64,000 bases of DNA from Paenibacillus rigui (GTDB lineage: Bacteria; Bacillota; Bacilli; Paenibacillales; NBRC-103111), in NCBI RefSeq assembly GCF_002234615.1, contig NZ_NMQW01000023.1, forward strand, positions 248,001 through 312,000, read 5' to 3'. Positions 18,784 to 27,198 of this stretch are shown piece after piece (the stretch's first letter is position 1; each line of letters begins with the position of its first letter). The notes beneath the pieces were generated by a model. That model was not told where the DNA came from and made no database searches. It saw only the letters and a program-made list of their open reading frames with translations. Position numbers and translations under genes: made by a program.

Positions 18784-19800
18784 GTGAAAACATTAGGAAC
18801 AGCAGTTATCGGCTGCGGCTCCATTTCGGGAGTGCATTTAACAGCGTTAGCCAAGTTGGAATTAGCCGAACTAAAAGCGGTTGTCGACGTGAATGAGAGC
18901 TTGGCGCAAAAGGCTGCAGCGGAATATGGCTGTGCTTACTACACCGATTATCACGAAATGCTGAAGCGTGACGACATTCAGGTCGTTCATCTTTGTACCG
19001 GGCATTACCAGCATGCTCCGATGGCGGTGGATGCGCTGAAGGCCGGCAAGCATGTGCTGACGGAGAAGCCGATGGCGGAGAACAAGGCTGCGGCACAGAC
19101 AATGCTGCAGGCAGCCAAGGAGCATCCGGAAGTCCAATTGGGCGTTATATTCCAGAATCGCTATAATCCGGCCTCCGTTCGCATGAAGACGGCCGTGGAT
19201 AGCGGGGAGTTTGGCAAGCTGATCTGCATGAAGGGGATTGTCACCTGGTACCGCAGTGCAGCTTATTACGAAACGCCATGGAAGGGCAAATGGGCGACCG
19301 AGGGCGGCGGCGTGCTGATTAACCAGGCCATCCACACAGTAGATTTGCTGCAATGGCTCGGAGGGGATATTGCAAGCATCAAAGGTTCGATCTCCACCGA
19401 TGCCCTGGAGGGGGTCATTGAGGTAGAGGATACGGCTCACGCGCACATTCAGTTCAAGAATGGCGTGACAGCGATTTTTTATGCGACGAATGCCTATTTG
19501 AAAAATTCACCTGTAGAGATGGAGCTGGTGTTCGAGAACGGTACGCTGATCCTTCGGGGGGACACGCTGTATCTGGATCAGAATGGCGAGCTCACGGTTT
19601 TGGCCGAGCCGGTCAAAAATACGCTTGGCGCAAAGTCCTACTGGGGCATGAGCCATGAGCATCAAATCCGTGATTTCTATGCGCATCTGCTGGAGGACAA
19701 ACCATTCTGGCTGGATGGACCGGAAGGATACAAAGCCTTCAGGCTGGTGATGGATATTTACGAATCGTCGCGTACGGGCCAGAGAGTGGTTTATAAGTAA
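18784..19800 (+). CDS. Gfo/Idh/MocA family NAD(P)-dependent oxidoreductase
   Basis: About 338 residues. N-terminal Rossmann fold with GCGSISGVH (dinucleotide binding) and the family's EKP motif in VLTEKPMAENK, whose lysine is the usual catalytic residue; the C-terminal part is the alpha/beta substrate domain with GGGVLINQAIHTVDLLQW. Members oxidise sugars, inositols or related polyols. GTG 18784 with AGGTGA upstream is chosen over ATG 18766, which has no SD. Single gene divergent from the AraC regulator; a terminator follows. Confidence 0.88.
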   Translation: MKTLGTAVIGCGSISGVHLTALAKLELAELKAVVDVNESLAQKAAAEYGCAYYTDYHEMLKRDDIQVVHLCTGHYQHAPMAVDALKAGKHVLTEKPMAENKAAAQTMLQAAKEHPEVQLGVIFQNRYNPASVRMKTAVDSGEFGKLICMKGIVTWYRSAAYYETPWKGKWATEGGGVLINQAIHTVDLLQWLGGDIASIKGSISTDALEGVIEVEDTAHAHIQFKNGVTAIFYATNAYLKNSPVEMELVFENGTLILRGDTLYLDQNGELTVLAEPVKNTLGAKSYWGMSHEHQIRDFYAHLLEDKPFWLDGPEGYKAFRLVMDIYESSRTGQRVVYK

Positions 19801-19845
19801 AATCATACGGGTGCGTCTGTGTCTGCCGTATGCCCCAATATTGAA

Positions 19846-19908
19846 AAGTCCGGCCCTTTGGGGAAGGTTGGCCCTATGTCAACGATCCCGAAGGCGCCGG
19901 GCTTTTTT
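19846..19908 (+). terminator. Branched intrinsic terminator after the oxidoreductase
   Basis: AAGTCCGGC pairs with GCCGGGCTT over nine positions (one G-U), enclosing a smaller CCTT/AAGG hairpin, and is followed by TTTT. It sits 45 bases past the oxidoreductase stop. Confidence 0.6.
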
Positions 19909-20191
19909 GGGTGTTTATTCCGCTTCATTCATGGAGGCCAAGGCCTGCGGCTTGTCATACTGTATTAATAACATATGCGAAGGCTGAGCGGCCGTGAGCT
20001 CGAGAGGGGCGCAGACTCACATGTCCGTAATGCATGACGTATGGAATCCGCTGCTGCTTACGGGGTGCTGCAGGCAGACGACAAGCAGGTCAAGCTGCTG
20101 CACAACGGGGGACTCGGCATAGGCATCGATAAGGCGGCTGTATTCGCATTTGAATGCGAAACAGCAAAAAGAATGAGGAGTGACAACCCCG
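19909..20191 (+). other. Intergenic stretch with a short unassigned ORF
   Basis: No clear gene. A 56-codon frame from ATG 20041 to 20211 reads plausibly as protein (VLQADDKQVKLLHNGGL) but has no good SD, overlaps the next gene in another frame and matches nothing I recognise. It could be the remnant of a gene once placed ahead of the anti-sigma-like ATPase. Confidence 0.3.
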
Positions 20192-20653
20192 ATGATTTTG
20201 ATGACCGTTGAAAGTGCGCCTAGTCAGCAATTGGTAGATCTATCGGATGAGATGATGGAAAGCTTTCTTAAATATTCAGGTGTGTCCCAGTACAGAAAGC
20301 TGTGCTTTGCGGTGCATGAGCTGGTTGTCAATGCAGTCGAATCGACATTGAAGCTGCGCGAGTCCGGTGCCGGTAAGCAGGAGGGAGCGGTAGCGGAGGA
20401 GGCCAAGATTTTGATTCGGATGGAGCTGAATGGCGACGATATCGTCATTACGATCTCCAATCATGGGTATGGCTGCGATGCCCCGGCGATGGCCGAGCTG
20501 CCGAAGCTCAGCTTTGACGAGCTGCTGCTGGAGGAACGGGGCAGGGGGCTGCTGTTGGCTAAACGGTTATCGGATCAACTGACCTTTGATCAGGACGATC
20601 AGGGCAGAATCACCATGCAGCTGCGGAAAAAGGGCGGGGGCGGTCTTGGTTAA
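20192..20653 (+). CDS. RsbW/SpoIIAB-like ATPase (GHKL anti-sigma or switch kinase)
   Basis: About 153 residues of a GHKL ATPase fold: N-box-like HELVVNAVES near residues 40-50 and the G-loop ERGRGLLLAKRLSDQL near the end. Proteins of this shape bind and inhibit sigma factors or phosphorylate STAS anti-sigma antagonists. No sigma, STAS or phosphatase gene is next to it, so the partner is unknown. ATG 20192 with GAGGAG 11 bases upstream is preferred; a GTG at 20180 overlaps the SD itself. Confidence 0.75.
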   Translation: MILMTVESAPSQQLVDLSDEMMESFLKYSGVSQYRKLCFAVHELVVNAVESTLKLRESGAGKQEGAVAEEAKILIRMELNGDDIVITISNHGYGCDAPAMAELPKLSFDELLLEERGRGLLLAKRLSDQLTFDQDDQGRITMQLRKKGGGGLG

Positions 20654-20897
20654 AACCAGCTTTGGACCTCCTTATTTGCAGGAGCCGCTTCGCCTGGTAT
20701 CGGCCAAGGAGGGATCCTCTTTGCCTATCCAGGTCTTCAGCAAGCTTACCGTAAGTCGGAGGTAGAGGCGAAGGAGCGGCTCACCCAAATGTTTGGTGCC
20801 CAGACAGGATATATTTTGGACTTATGGCGCTTGAAGCTTAGGCATGCTCAGCTTCATCGAGTCGGATCGGGGGCGTGCAGTGAAAATCCAATGGAAA
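20654..20897 (+). other. Non-coding or decayed sequence after the RsbW-like gene
   Basis: No SD-led gene is seen. Two overlapping frames read like protein in succession (a TTG-led frame ending near 20766, then about 60 codons to the terminator), which could be a broken gene, but I cannot name a family. It ends in the terminator at 20898. Confidence 0.3.
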
Positions 20898-20946
20898 AAC
20901 CTTCCGCTTTGTTGTGACAACACAACCATGGCAGAAGGTTTTTTAT
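20898..20946 (+). terminator. Intrinsic terminator
   Basis: AACCTTCCGC pairs with GCAGAAGGTT (one mismatch) around an inner TTGT/ACAA helix, followed by TTTTTT. It closes the RsbW-like gene or the decayed stretch behind it, and may act for the convergent hydrolase as well. Confidence 0.7.
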
Positions 20947-20992
20947 ACTGTCTCTTAGGCTTTGCTGCTATGCCGCTATGCCGAACTTTGGC

Positions 20993-21943
20993 TTAAGGCT
21001 CGAGCAGCCTGTTATAAAAGTCAATAACCTTGTCTTCGTACGGCTTCGGATATACCTTGTGAGATCGGGCATGATCGGCGCCGGATGTTTTCCACAGCTC
21101 GAACTTGTCCTTATGCTTCTCCCACATCGCTTCGCTGTTCTGATAAGGAATCGAATGGTCATCCGTGCTATGAATAAACAAGATCGGTCTCGGATAAATG
21201 CGGTCAACTGCACTTAACCCGTCCACAGCGTCGGTTTGAATACCGGTCAGCCGCGGCAAGATGCCGAGAATGAGCGGAGTGAACGGAAACCTCGGCAGAT
21301 GCGACCAGACCGGCAAATTGTCCTCAAGATAACGGGTAAGGTGGTTAAAAGGACTGTCGGCGACGATACCTGCTACGGCAGGCTCCTCCGCCGCTGCAAG
21401 CAAGGCTGAGCTGGCTCCCATCGAGAAGCCATGCAGTGCGAGCTTGCCCGGATGATTGGCTTGCATCCAATCGATTGCTCCGAGCAGGTCAAACTTTTCC
21501 AGATAGCCTACGGTCGTCAGATCGCCTCCGGACTCGCCGGAATTCCGAAAGTCGAACATAAGCACGTTGAAGCCCTGCTGGGTCAATGCCTTGGCGAGCG
21601 ACAAAGCCTCCCCTGCAGCATAGGTCCGGTTGTCCCGGTAGCCGTGGGCCATAATAATATTCAGCTTGGCGGGATCGGAAGCGCTGGGCAGAAACCAGCC
21701 CTTTAACGTAACGTCCTTCGTTCGGCTGTCGAACTGGACAGGCTCGAATGCAGCTTCATAGCGGGAAGGATCCTCGGTAATCGCTTTACGCTGCGGGTGC
21801 GTCAGCTGCCATCCTACATAGACGGAGACGGCGACACAAATCAATGCTATAGCGAGCAGCAGATACAATAAGTACCGGACGCTTTTCAGCTTCCTATGGC
21901 TTCGAGAGCGGGCGGCTCTGGAGATGGCGGGAGTGGGTCGCAT
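20993..21943 (-). CDS. Membrane-anchored alpha/beta hydrolase
   Basis: About 316 residues: a basic N-terminus, one membrane helix (about 22-45), then an alpha/beta hydrolase domain with the nucleophile elbow GFSMGASSA, the oxyanion region MAHGYRDNR and catalytic Asp/His in IHSTDDHSIP and SGADHARSH. This is the layout of YqkD/BAAT-like extracytoplasmic serine hydrolases; substrate unknown. The start is ATG 21943, preceded by GGAAGGAA; the frame upstream is not supported. Monocistronic, downstream of and parallel to ecsAB-like genes but on its own. Confidence 0.82.
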   Translation of the reverse strand: MRPTPAISRAARSRSHRKLKSVRYLLYLLLAIALICVAVSVYVGWQLTHPQRKAITEDPSRYEAAFEPVQFDSRTKDVTLKGWFLPSASDPAKLNIIMAHGYRDNRTYAAGEALSLAKALTQQGFNVLMFDFRNSGESGGDLTTVGYLEKFDLLGAIDWMQANHPGKLALHGFSMGASSALLAAAEEPAVAGIVADSPFNHLTRYLEDNLPVWSHLPRFPFTPLILGILPRLTGIQTDAVDGLSAVDRIYPRPILFIHSTDDHSIPYQNSEAMWEKHKDKFELWKTSGADHARSHKVYPKPYEDKVIDFYNRLLEP

Positions 21944-22044
21944 AACAACATATTCCTTCCTGTTCGTATGATGAATTTGAACATTGCACGTTTCATTATA
22001 CGACAACCGCCCTCGAAGCAACAGACTTTTTGTCTGCTTCTGTC

Positions 22045-23229
22045 TTATTTAAACCGGTGATACAGCCAGGATGCAGCCGTGCAAGCCAGCAGGAGGCCGA
22101 GGCTCCAGGCAGCGGAAAATGCGGGATTGAGGAGAAGCGGCACGGCCAGCACAAGTAATGCGATGAAATGAACAAGAAACCGGACCGTTCCGACAGCCTG
22201 CTTTTTCAGGCCTTCAGGAAGCGGGTAAATCCGGTGCCAGAGATGCTCGCGGTAATACCGCTTCAAATCGGAGAGCTGCAAAGCGCCGGCAAGCGAGAAC
22301 ACAACATAGATGACGATGCGCGCCCAATCATTGGTTATGAACGCGATCAGGAGAACGCCGATGACAAGCAGTCTGAATAGGATGCCGAGCAGCTCGGAGC
22401 GAAAGAACACCAACGAGTATAAGTAATGGTAGCTGAACCGTTTTTGAAAAGGAATCCGGCTGCTGATGCGGGGCAAGCCCTTTATGTTTCTGGCTCTGGC
22501 CCGCAGCGGCGGCACATCGACAAACCAGTTCAACACCCGGTACAGGCTGGCTTGGTGGCGAAGCTCCAGCTCGATTAAATAATTCCAGTGCACTGTGAAT
22601 TTCCGCGGCAGCCGCAGCGCAGCCAAATATACGAGACTGCCGATGGACAGCAGCAAAAGACCATAGGCAGGCCCCATGCTGAAGAGGGCATAAGCGGCGG
22701 TTCCGGCCCAGAGCCAGCGAAGCAAGGACCAGCCCAGGCGTGTCCGGCTTTCCTGCATCTGCTGCTCAGTCCACTTCCCGTACAGAAGCACGGCCTTGAA
22801 TAGCACCCAGGCCAGCAGCAGAGCAAGGAAGGCTCCCGCACCGGAGCCCGTTACTTTGGCGTAAACCGGCCAAACGGCGAGCCACGCCGCTGTAACGGCA
22901 GCGGACTGAAAAACCATCGCTTTGCGCCGCGCCGAACCGATATATGTCATCATGGCCTCCTGCTGCGGGAGCAGGAAGATCGTATCCGCCTCACGCAGGT
23001 AGGTGCGTATCCGGCCCAGGGCCAGAAAAGGAAGCATGAAGCCGGCTGCGGCAGGCTTCCATGGAAAGTCCGGCGTCACCCATTGAAGAAACTGCTTATA
23101 GCCGATGGAAGCAGCAAAAAAAACGATAAGAGCCGTCATCGCAATGCCTTGAATAGCGTAATGGACATAAGGGCGAATTTCTTTGGCGAAGTGCGCCTGC
23201 CTTTGTTCGTATAACCCTTTCCCGGCCAT
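22045..23229 (-). CDS. ecsB: ABC transporter permease, EcsB family
   Basis: About 394 residues with roughly eight hydrophobic helices and a large basic central loop (about residues 225-280). The opening WLYEQR-type segment (GLYEQRQAHFAKEIRPY) and overall layout match EcsB, the membrane partner of EcsA. In Bacillus the Ecs transporter affects protein secretion, protein processing, competence and sporulation, and is linked to peptide-pheromone export. The ATG overlaps the ecsA stop by one base (TAATG), so the two are translationally coupled. Confidence 0.82.
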   Translation of the reverse strand: MAGKGLYEQRQAHFAKEIRPYVHYAIQGIAMTALIVFFAASIGYKQFLQWVTPDFPWKPAAAGFMLPFLALGRIRTYLREADTIFLLPQQEAMMTYIGSARRKAMVFQSAAVTAAWLAVWPVYAKVTGSGAGAFLALLLAWVLFKAVLLYGKWTEQQMQESRTRLGWSLLRWLWAGTAAYALFSMGPAYGLLLLSIGSLVYLAALRLPRKFTVHWNYLIELELRHQASLYRVLNWFVDVPPLRARARNIKGLPRISSRIPFQKRFSYHYLYSLVFFRSELLGILFRLLVIGVLLIAFITNDWARIVIYVVFSLAGALQLSDLKRYYREHLWHRIYPLPEGLKKQAVGTVRFLVHFIALLVLAVPLLLNPAFSAAWSLGLLLACTAASWLYHRFK

Positions 23230-23984
23230 TAGCGCTGCACGTCCTTTGTAACCAGGTCGCAGAACACATCGTCGAGGGGTGTGGAGGAAGGCAAGCCTGC
23301 TGCAGTGCGCAGATCGGCTACCGTTCCGGATACGATCAGCTTGCCCTGATGCATGACCAGAAACCGGTCGCAGTACCGTTCAATGGTTGCAAGAATATGG
23401 GAGCTGATCAGGATTGAAGCGCCTTCCTTTTTCACCGTAACCATCAATTCCAGTAAGGACCGCATACTTAGCGGGTCTAAACCAAGGAACGGCTCGTCGA
23501 TGATGTACAGCTCAGGCTGCACCAGGAATGCGCACATAATCATCACCTTTTGCCGCATGCCTTTGGATAAATGGGACGCCAATCGCCCGGTAAACGGCTC
23601 CATCTGAAATTGCCGAAGCAGGGGCTTCATTCTCGCCTCGAAGGCAGCCGGATTCAGCCCATAGGCTCTTGCCGCCATCTCGAGATGCTCCTGCACAGTT
23701 AACTCCTCGTAAAGTAACGGGCTTTCTGGAACATATGCATAGGTTTGGCGGTAAGCTTGACCTGCCTCCTCTGCCTGTTTGCCCTTTAGGCGGATTTCTC
23801 CCTGATGCGGCTGCATCAGTCCGAGAATATGCTTGATGGTTGTACTTTTCCCTGCTCCGTTCAAACCGATTAAGCCGACCATTTCTCCCGGCTGAACATG
23901 AAAATTCAAATCATGCAGCACCGGCTGCTGACGGCTGTAGCCGCCTGTGACGTGATGTACTTCCAATATTGGCTGCAAACTCAC
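23229..23984 (-). CDS. ecsA: ABC transporter ATP-binding protein, EcsA family
   Basis: 251 residues with Walker A GLNGAGKST, signature-like SKGMRQK (a degenerate LSGGQ as in EcsA: HLSKGMRQKVMI), Walker B YIIDEPFLGLD and the H-loop in ILISSHILAT. It is the ATPase of the exporter whose permease follows at once on the same strand. AAAGGAG lies close to the ATG. The unusual SKGM signature and the EcsB partner make EcsA the best call over general drug-export ATPases. Confidence 0.85.
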   Translation of the reverse strand: MSLQPILEVHHVTGGYSRQQPVLHDLNFHVQPGEMVGLIGLNGAGKSTTIKHILGLMQPHQGEIRLKGKQAEEAGQAYRQTYAYVPESPLLYEELTVQEHLEMAARAYGLNPAAFEARMKPLLRQFQMEPFTGRLASHLSKGMRQKVMIMCAFLVQPELYIIDEPFLGLDPLSMRSLLELMVTVKKEGASILISSHILATIERYCDRFLVMHQGKLIVSGTVADLRTAAGLPSSTPLDDVFCDLVTKDVQR

Positions 23985-24076
23985 ATGTCACTCCTTTCAC
24001 AATAGGCTGAAGCTTCTTCCTATTAGACTAACGGAAAAAGCCGCTATTTTCCAGCCGGGTCAAGGTAAGACATGCC

Positions 24077-24114
24077 AAAACAGCGTACCGGTCAAACAGA
24101 TGGAACGCTGTTTT
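24077..24114 (-). terminator. Terminator-like inverted repeat after the lipoprotein gene
   Basis: A perfect 10-bp inverted repeat AAAACAGCGT/ACGCTGTTTT with an 18-nt loop, ending in TTTT on either strand, 12 bases beyond the lipoprotein stop. Confidence 0.65.
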
Positions 24115-24126
24115 CATATAAACTGG

Positions 24127-24645
24127 CTAGGATTGGCTTTGATTTCCGCCGGTCGTTTCTTTTTTCTGATCTTTGTTTTTGCTCTGATCCTTTTCTTTTT
24201 TTTTGTCTTTTTCTTTATGCTGGTCTTTTTGCTGTCCTTGTCCCTGTTCCTTTCCCTGTTTCGTAGAGCCTTGCCCCGTTTGCTCCTCCTGAGACGTTTT
24301 TTTCTCGTTCTGCTGCTTTTGAATTTTATTCAGCTGCTTTCCGCTTTCGATATCCTGCTCCTGCTTCAACACTTTTTGAAGAACCTTAACACGATCCTGC
24401 TGAAGCTTCTTCAGCTGCTTTTTTTCCGCCTGGCGTATTTTTTCCGCTTGATCGTATTGGCTTTTTTTCAGCTGCTTATACATTTTCATCTGCTGCTGCA
24501 ATGCAGTATCGATGACTTTATTGTCGCTGTTCTGCTGCTTTTGACTTTGAGCTTTGGCATTTTTACTCTGCTCCTTGGACTTCCCGCATCCGGTAACGGA
24601 CAGAAACAGGGCGCTGAATAATAGGAAGAAAATCATCTTTCTCAT
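24127..24645 (-). CDS. K/Q-rich lipoprotein of unknown function
   Basis: About 172 residues. The signal peptide ends in SVTGC (Cys20). The mature part is almost entirely Lys, Gln, Glu and Asp. Its first half (about 45-110) is a predicted coiled coil (QLKKSQYDQAEKIRQAEKKQ), and the second half is a low-complexity K/Q/D/E tail that is surely disordered. AAGGAG precedes ATG 24645 by 11 bases. The facing strand shows long open frames, but their composition is the shadow of this gene. It could be a wall-spanning or spacer-like surface lipoprotein; no family recognised. Confidence 0.72.
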   Translation of the reverse strand: MRKMIFFLLFSALFLSVTGCGKSKEQSKNAKAQSQKQQNSDNKVIDTALQQQMKMYKQLKKSQYDQAEKIRQAEKKQLKKLQQDRVKVLQKVLKQEQDIESGKQLNKIQKQQNEKKTSQEEQTGQGSTKQGKEQGQGQQKDQHKEKDKKKEKDQSKNKDQKKETTGGNQSQS

Positions 24646-24719
24646 GTACAATACAGCTCCTTTTCCGGGGATAGCATTAGTTTGTCCTCCAGCTGGAAAA
24701 AACATTTATGACAAAATTT

Positions 24720-24748
24720 TTGATTTTTTGTATACAAATGAATACAAT
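24720..24748 (+). promoter_or_regulatory. SigA-type promoter for the YitT operon
   Basis: TTGATT, 17-base spacer, TACAAT, about 50 bases upstream of the ORF at 24797, in an AT-rich stretch between divergent genes. Confidence 0.5.
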
Positions 24749-24796
24749 ATAATATATATAAACTAATTATTTGAAAAAAGGAGCGAAAAGGTATAC

Positions 24797-25039
24797 ATGG
24801 CGGAAACATACCGCAAGTCTAAGATTGAGCATTATTTGGAGCGTCTGCTTATACGAAAGCAAGGGCTGATCCGTCAGCTGGAGATGGCCGGACTCGAGCA
24901 ATCCTGTGAGTTTATCCGCGGGCAGCTGTCTGCTACGGATATGATCATCTGGGAGCTCGCTTCGGAGTTTGATTTCATAAACCTGATCAATGATGGGAGA
25001 GATGTCCATGACAGCGAAAGTAGAACAAAAAGTACTTGA
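24797..25039 (+). CDS. Small hypothetical protein coupled to the YitT gene
   Basis: 80 residues, mainly two amphipathic helices (about 5-30 and 38-58) and a polar tail; no membrane segment. AAGGAG stands 13 bases before the ATG and a good promoter lies upstream, so it is probably translated. Size and two-helix shape recall Spo0E-type phosphatases, but the SQELD signature is absent (ATDMIIWELASEFD stands there), so that identity is not supported. Its last 32 bases overlap the next gene in another frame, suggesting coupling. Confidence 0.55.
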   Translation: MAETYRKSKIEHYLERLLIRKQGLIRQLEMAGLEQSCEFIRGQLSATDMIIWELASEFDFINLINDGRDVHDSESRTKST

Positions 25040-25910
25040 ACCGCCTACACCACAGCATTCCAGAGCAACCCGCTTAAAGCTGCTCAAGCGCGCCATTTTC
25101 TTGCTGCTCGGTTCCAGCTTTGTGTCCATCGGTCTTGAAATTTTTCTGGTTCCTAACGCAATTATTGACGGCGGTGTCGTCGGGATATCAATTATTTTGT
25201 CCCATTTGTCCTCTTGGCCGCTTGGTATTTTCTTGTTCCTTCTCAACCTGCCCTTCTTCTTCCTCGGCTACAAACAAATCGGTAAAACCTTCGCACTCTC
25301 TACCTTGTTCAGCGTTACCTTGATGTCAATCGGCACAACAATGCTTCACCCGGTCCCGCCGTTAACGATTGATCCTTTGCTTGCAGCCGTGTTCGGAGGC
25401 ATCATTCTGGGCGTCGGGGTCGGCATGGTTATCCGTTCAGGAGGCTCGTTGGATGGAACGGAAATTATCGCGATACTTGTGAACAAAAAATCACCGTTTT
25501 CTGTCGGTGAAATCGTCATGTTCTTCAATCTGTTTATTCTTGGCAGCGCAGGCTTCGTGTTCGGTTGGGACCACGCGATGTATTCTCTGATTGCCTACTA
25601 TATCGCTTTTAAAATGATTGATATTACAATCGAAGGCTTCGACGAGTCCAAATCGGTTTGGATTATAAGCGAAAGATACAAAGACGTAGGGGAGGCGATC
25701 ATTGATCGTTTAGGCCGCGGCGTGACTTATTTGAACGGGGAAGGCGGATTTACAGGCGGTGAGAAAAAGGTGATCTTCTGCGTCATTACCCGACTGGAAG
25801 AAGCCAAAATGAAATCGATCGTCGAGGAATTGGATCCGACCGCGTTTCTGGCCGTAGGCAATATCCATGATGTGAAGGGAGGACGCTTTAAGAAAAGAGA
25901 TATTCACTAA
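25008..25910 (+). CDS. YitT family membrane protein (DUF161/DUF2179)
   Basis: About 300 residues. Five to six membrane helices (about 25-190) with the repeated GGVVGISIIL and GGSLDGTEIIA motifs of the YitT family, then a soluble DUF2179 domain (about 220-295) ending ERYKDVGEA to FKKRDIH. Members are conserved in Firmicutes; function is not settled. Several ATGs are in frame; ATG 25008 sits eight bases from GGGAG and gives the usual N-terminus. A large structured terminator follows. Confidence 0.88.
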   Translation: MTAKVEQKVLEPPTPQHSRATRLKLLKRAIFLLLGSSFVSIGLEIFLVPNAIIDGGVVGISIILSHLSSWPLGIFLFLLNLPFFFLGYKQIGKTFALSTLFSVTLMSIGTTMLHPVPPLTIDPLLAAVFGGIILGVGVGMVIRSGGSLDGTEIIAILVNKKSPFSVGEIVMFFNLFILGSAGFVFGWDHAMYSLIAYYIAFKMIDITIEGFDESKSVWIISERYKDVGEAIIDRLGRGVTYLNGEGGFTGGEKKVIFCVITRLEEAKMKSIVEELDPTAFLAVGNIHDVKGGRFKKRDIH

Positions 25911-25930
25911 TATTTGCGGCATGTCGACGA

Positions 25931-26028
25931 AATCATTACAAGTGCCGCCGGTTCGCCTGTTTTGCAGGACAGACGAATTCTCTTGGGGGGAGCCTTGAGA
26001 GGCCGGCGGCTCCTGTAATGATTTTTTT
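25931..26028 (+). terminator. Branched hairpin/terminator after the YitT gene
   Basis: Long arms beginning AATCATTACA and ending TGTAATGATT, with an inner GCCGCCGG/CCGGCGGC helix, enclose two small hairpins (CCTG/CAGG and CTCT/AGAG) and end in TTTTTTT. This is far larger than a usual terminator and folds as a three-way junction. Bases 26029-26311 are AT-rich with no gene; they presumably contain the promoter of the next gene. Confidence 0.65.
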
Positions 26029-26311
26029 AAAATAAGTAAGTCCTTTTCAAAAGTTTATGTAATAAAATATAACACAATTTTTAATTAGAAAAGAGATTTA
26101 TTACTATAAATGGAATTTTCATCAAGAAATCCAGCCAGAAACACGAATATTTTATAATTTTAAACCTCTTATTATTCGTGTTTCTCCCGACATATAAGCC
26201 TTTTTTATGAAAATTATAAGCAAATTCCTGTTGTAAAATGCGAAAATGTAAGCTATAGTACTGTACATAGAGAAATGTTAGGATAGATGACATTGAAATC
26301 GGAGGGATCGG

Positions 26312-27127
26312 ATGAGACGGTTGGAAGGCAAACGTATTGCGCTCACAGGACCGCGTAAAGCGGCTGAGCTGAGTGTGATTGTAGAGAAACTTGGAGGCAT
26401 ACCTGTGCTTCGGCCGGCCCAAGGAACAGTGTCGGTAGAGAAAGAGCAGGTGCAAGCCGAAATTTCCCGTCTGATCGAACAAGGAGCGGATTGGGTGATC
26501 CTGACCACATCGGTGGGAACGGACATTTTGTATCAAGCTGCGGTAGAGATGGGCGTTGGCGAGGCATTCGTCGAATTGCTGAAGAAGACCAAAATTGCGG
26601 CCAGAGGCTATAAAACATTCCGTTATTTAAAAACACTCGGGCTCGAAGCGACAGTTAAATCCGAGGATGGCACGACAGTCGGCATATTGAGGGAGATGCA
26701 GTCGTGCAGTGTTAGCGGTCAGCGCGTCGCCCTTCAATTATATGGCGATCATGCGCCCCGCCTCGTCCAGTGGCTGAAGGAGCAGCAGGCGAACTATTAC
26801 GAGATTCTGCCTTATGAGCATATCCCTCCTGATCTGGAAGTGATGGATGCTTTGCTATCCGAAATCGTGGCAGGCAAAGTCGATGCCGTAACCTTCACAA
26901 GTACGCCGCAGGTAAGGTATATGATGGGTTATGCGCGCAAGCAAGGGCTGGCAGAGGCGCTGCTCAGTGCCTTTCAGCACAAAGTCGTCGCCGTCGCTGT
27001 CGGGAAGGTCACGGCAGAGGCACTTCGTGACGAGGGTGTGGAGCGTGTGGTGACTCCGGAGGAAGAACGGATGGGCAGTATGATCGTCACCTTGGCCCAG
27101 TACTATGAGACGGCCGCGGGCGCATAG
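26312..27127 (+). CDS. Uroporphyrinogen-III synthase-like protein
   Basis: About 271 residues with the two-domain HemD fold: GKRIALTGPRKAAEL at the start, an ILTTSVGTDIL segment, then VDAVTFTSTPQVRYMM and VVAVAVGKVTAEALRDEGV near the end, as in uroporphyrinogen-III synthases (ring closure of hydroxymethylbilane in tetrapyrrole synthesis). No other haem gene is adjacent, so this could be a stand-alone paralogue rather than the housekeeping hemD. GGAGG lies eight bases before the ATG. Confidence 0.78.
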   Translation: MRRLEGKRIALTGPRKAAELSVIVEKLGGIPVLRPAQGTVSVEKEQVQAEISRLIEQGADWVILTTSVGTDILYQAAVEMGVGEAFVELLKKTKIAARGYKTFRYLKTLGLEATVKSEDGTTVGILREMQSCSVSGQRVALQLYGDHAPRLVQWLKEQQANYYEILPYEHIPPDLEVMDALLSEIVAGKVDAVTFTSTPQVRYMMGYARKQGLAEALLSAFQHKVVAVAVGKVTAEALRDEGVERVVTPEEERMGSMIVTLAQYYETAAGA

Positions 27128-27137
27128 AAGTGAAAAT

Positions 27138-27178
27138 AAGGATGGGTACCCGTTTAACCTGGTGCTCCATCCTTTTTT
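27138..27178 (+). terminator. Bidirectional intrinsic terminator between hemD-like and fabF
   Basis: AAGGATGG/CCATCCTT arms with an inner ACC/GGT helix, followed by TTTTTT on the plus strand and TTATTTT on the minus strand. It sits between the convergent hemD-like and fabF genes. Confidence 0.75.
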
Positions 27179-27198
27179 CGTGAAAGCTATGACCTGAT

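Noticed and set aside
24072-24621. Phe/Leu-rich membrane-protein-like frames on the plus strand
   Set aside because: They are the reverse reading of the Lys/Gln-rich lipoprotein (AAG and CAG codons give CTT and CTG); no SD.
24797-25039. Spo0E-type phosphatase
   Set aside because: Right size and helices, but the SQELD signature is missing.
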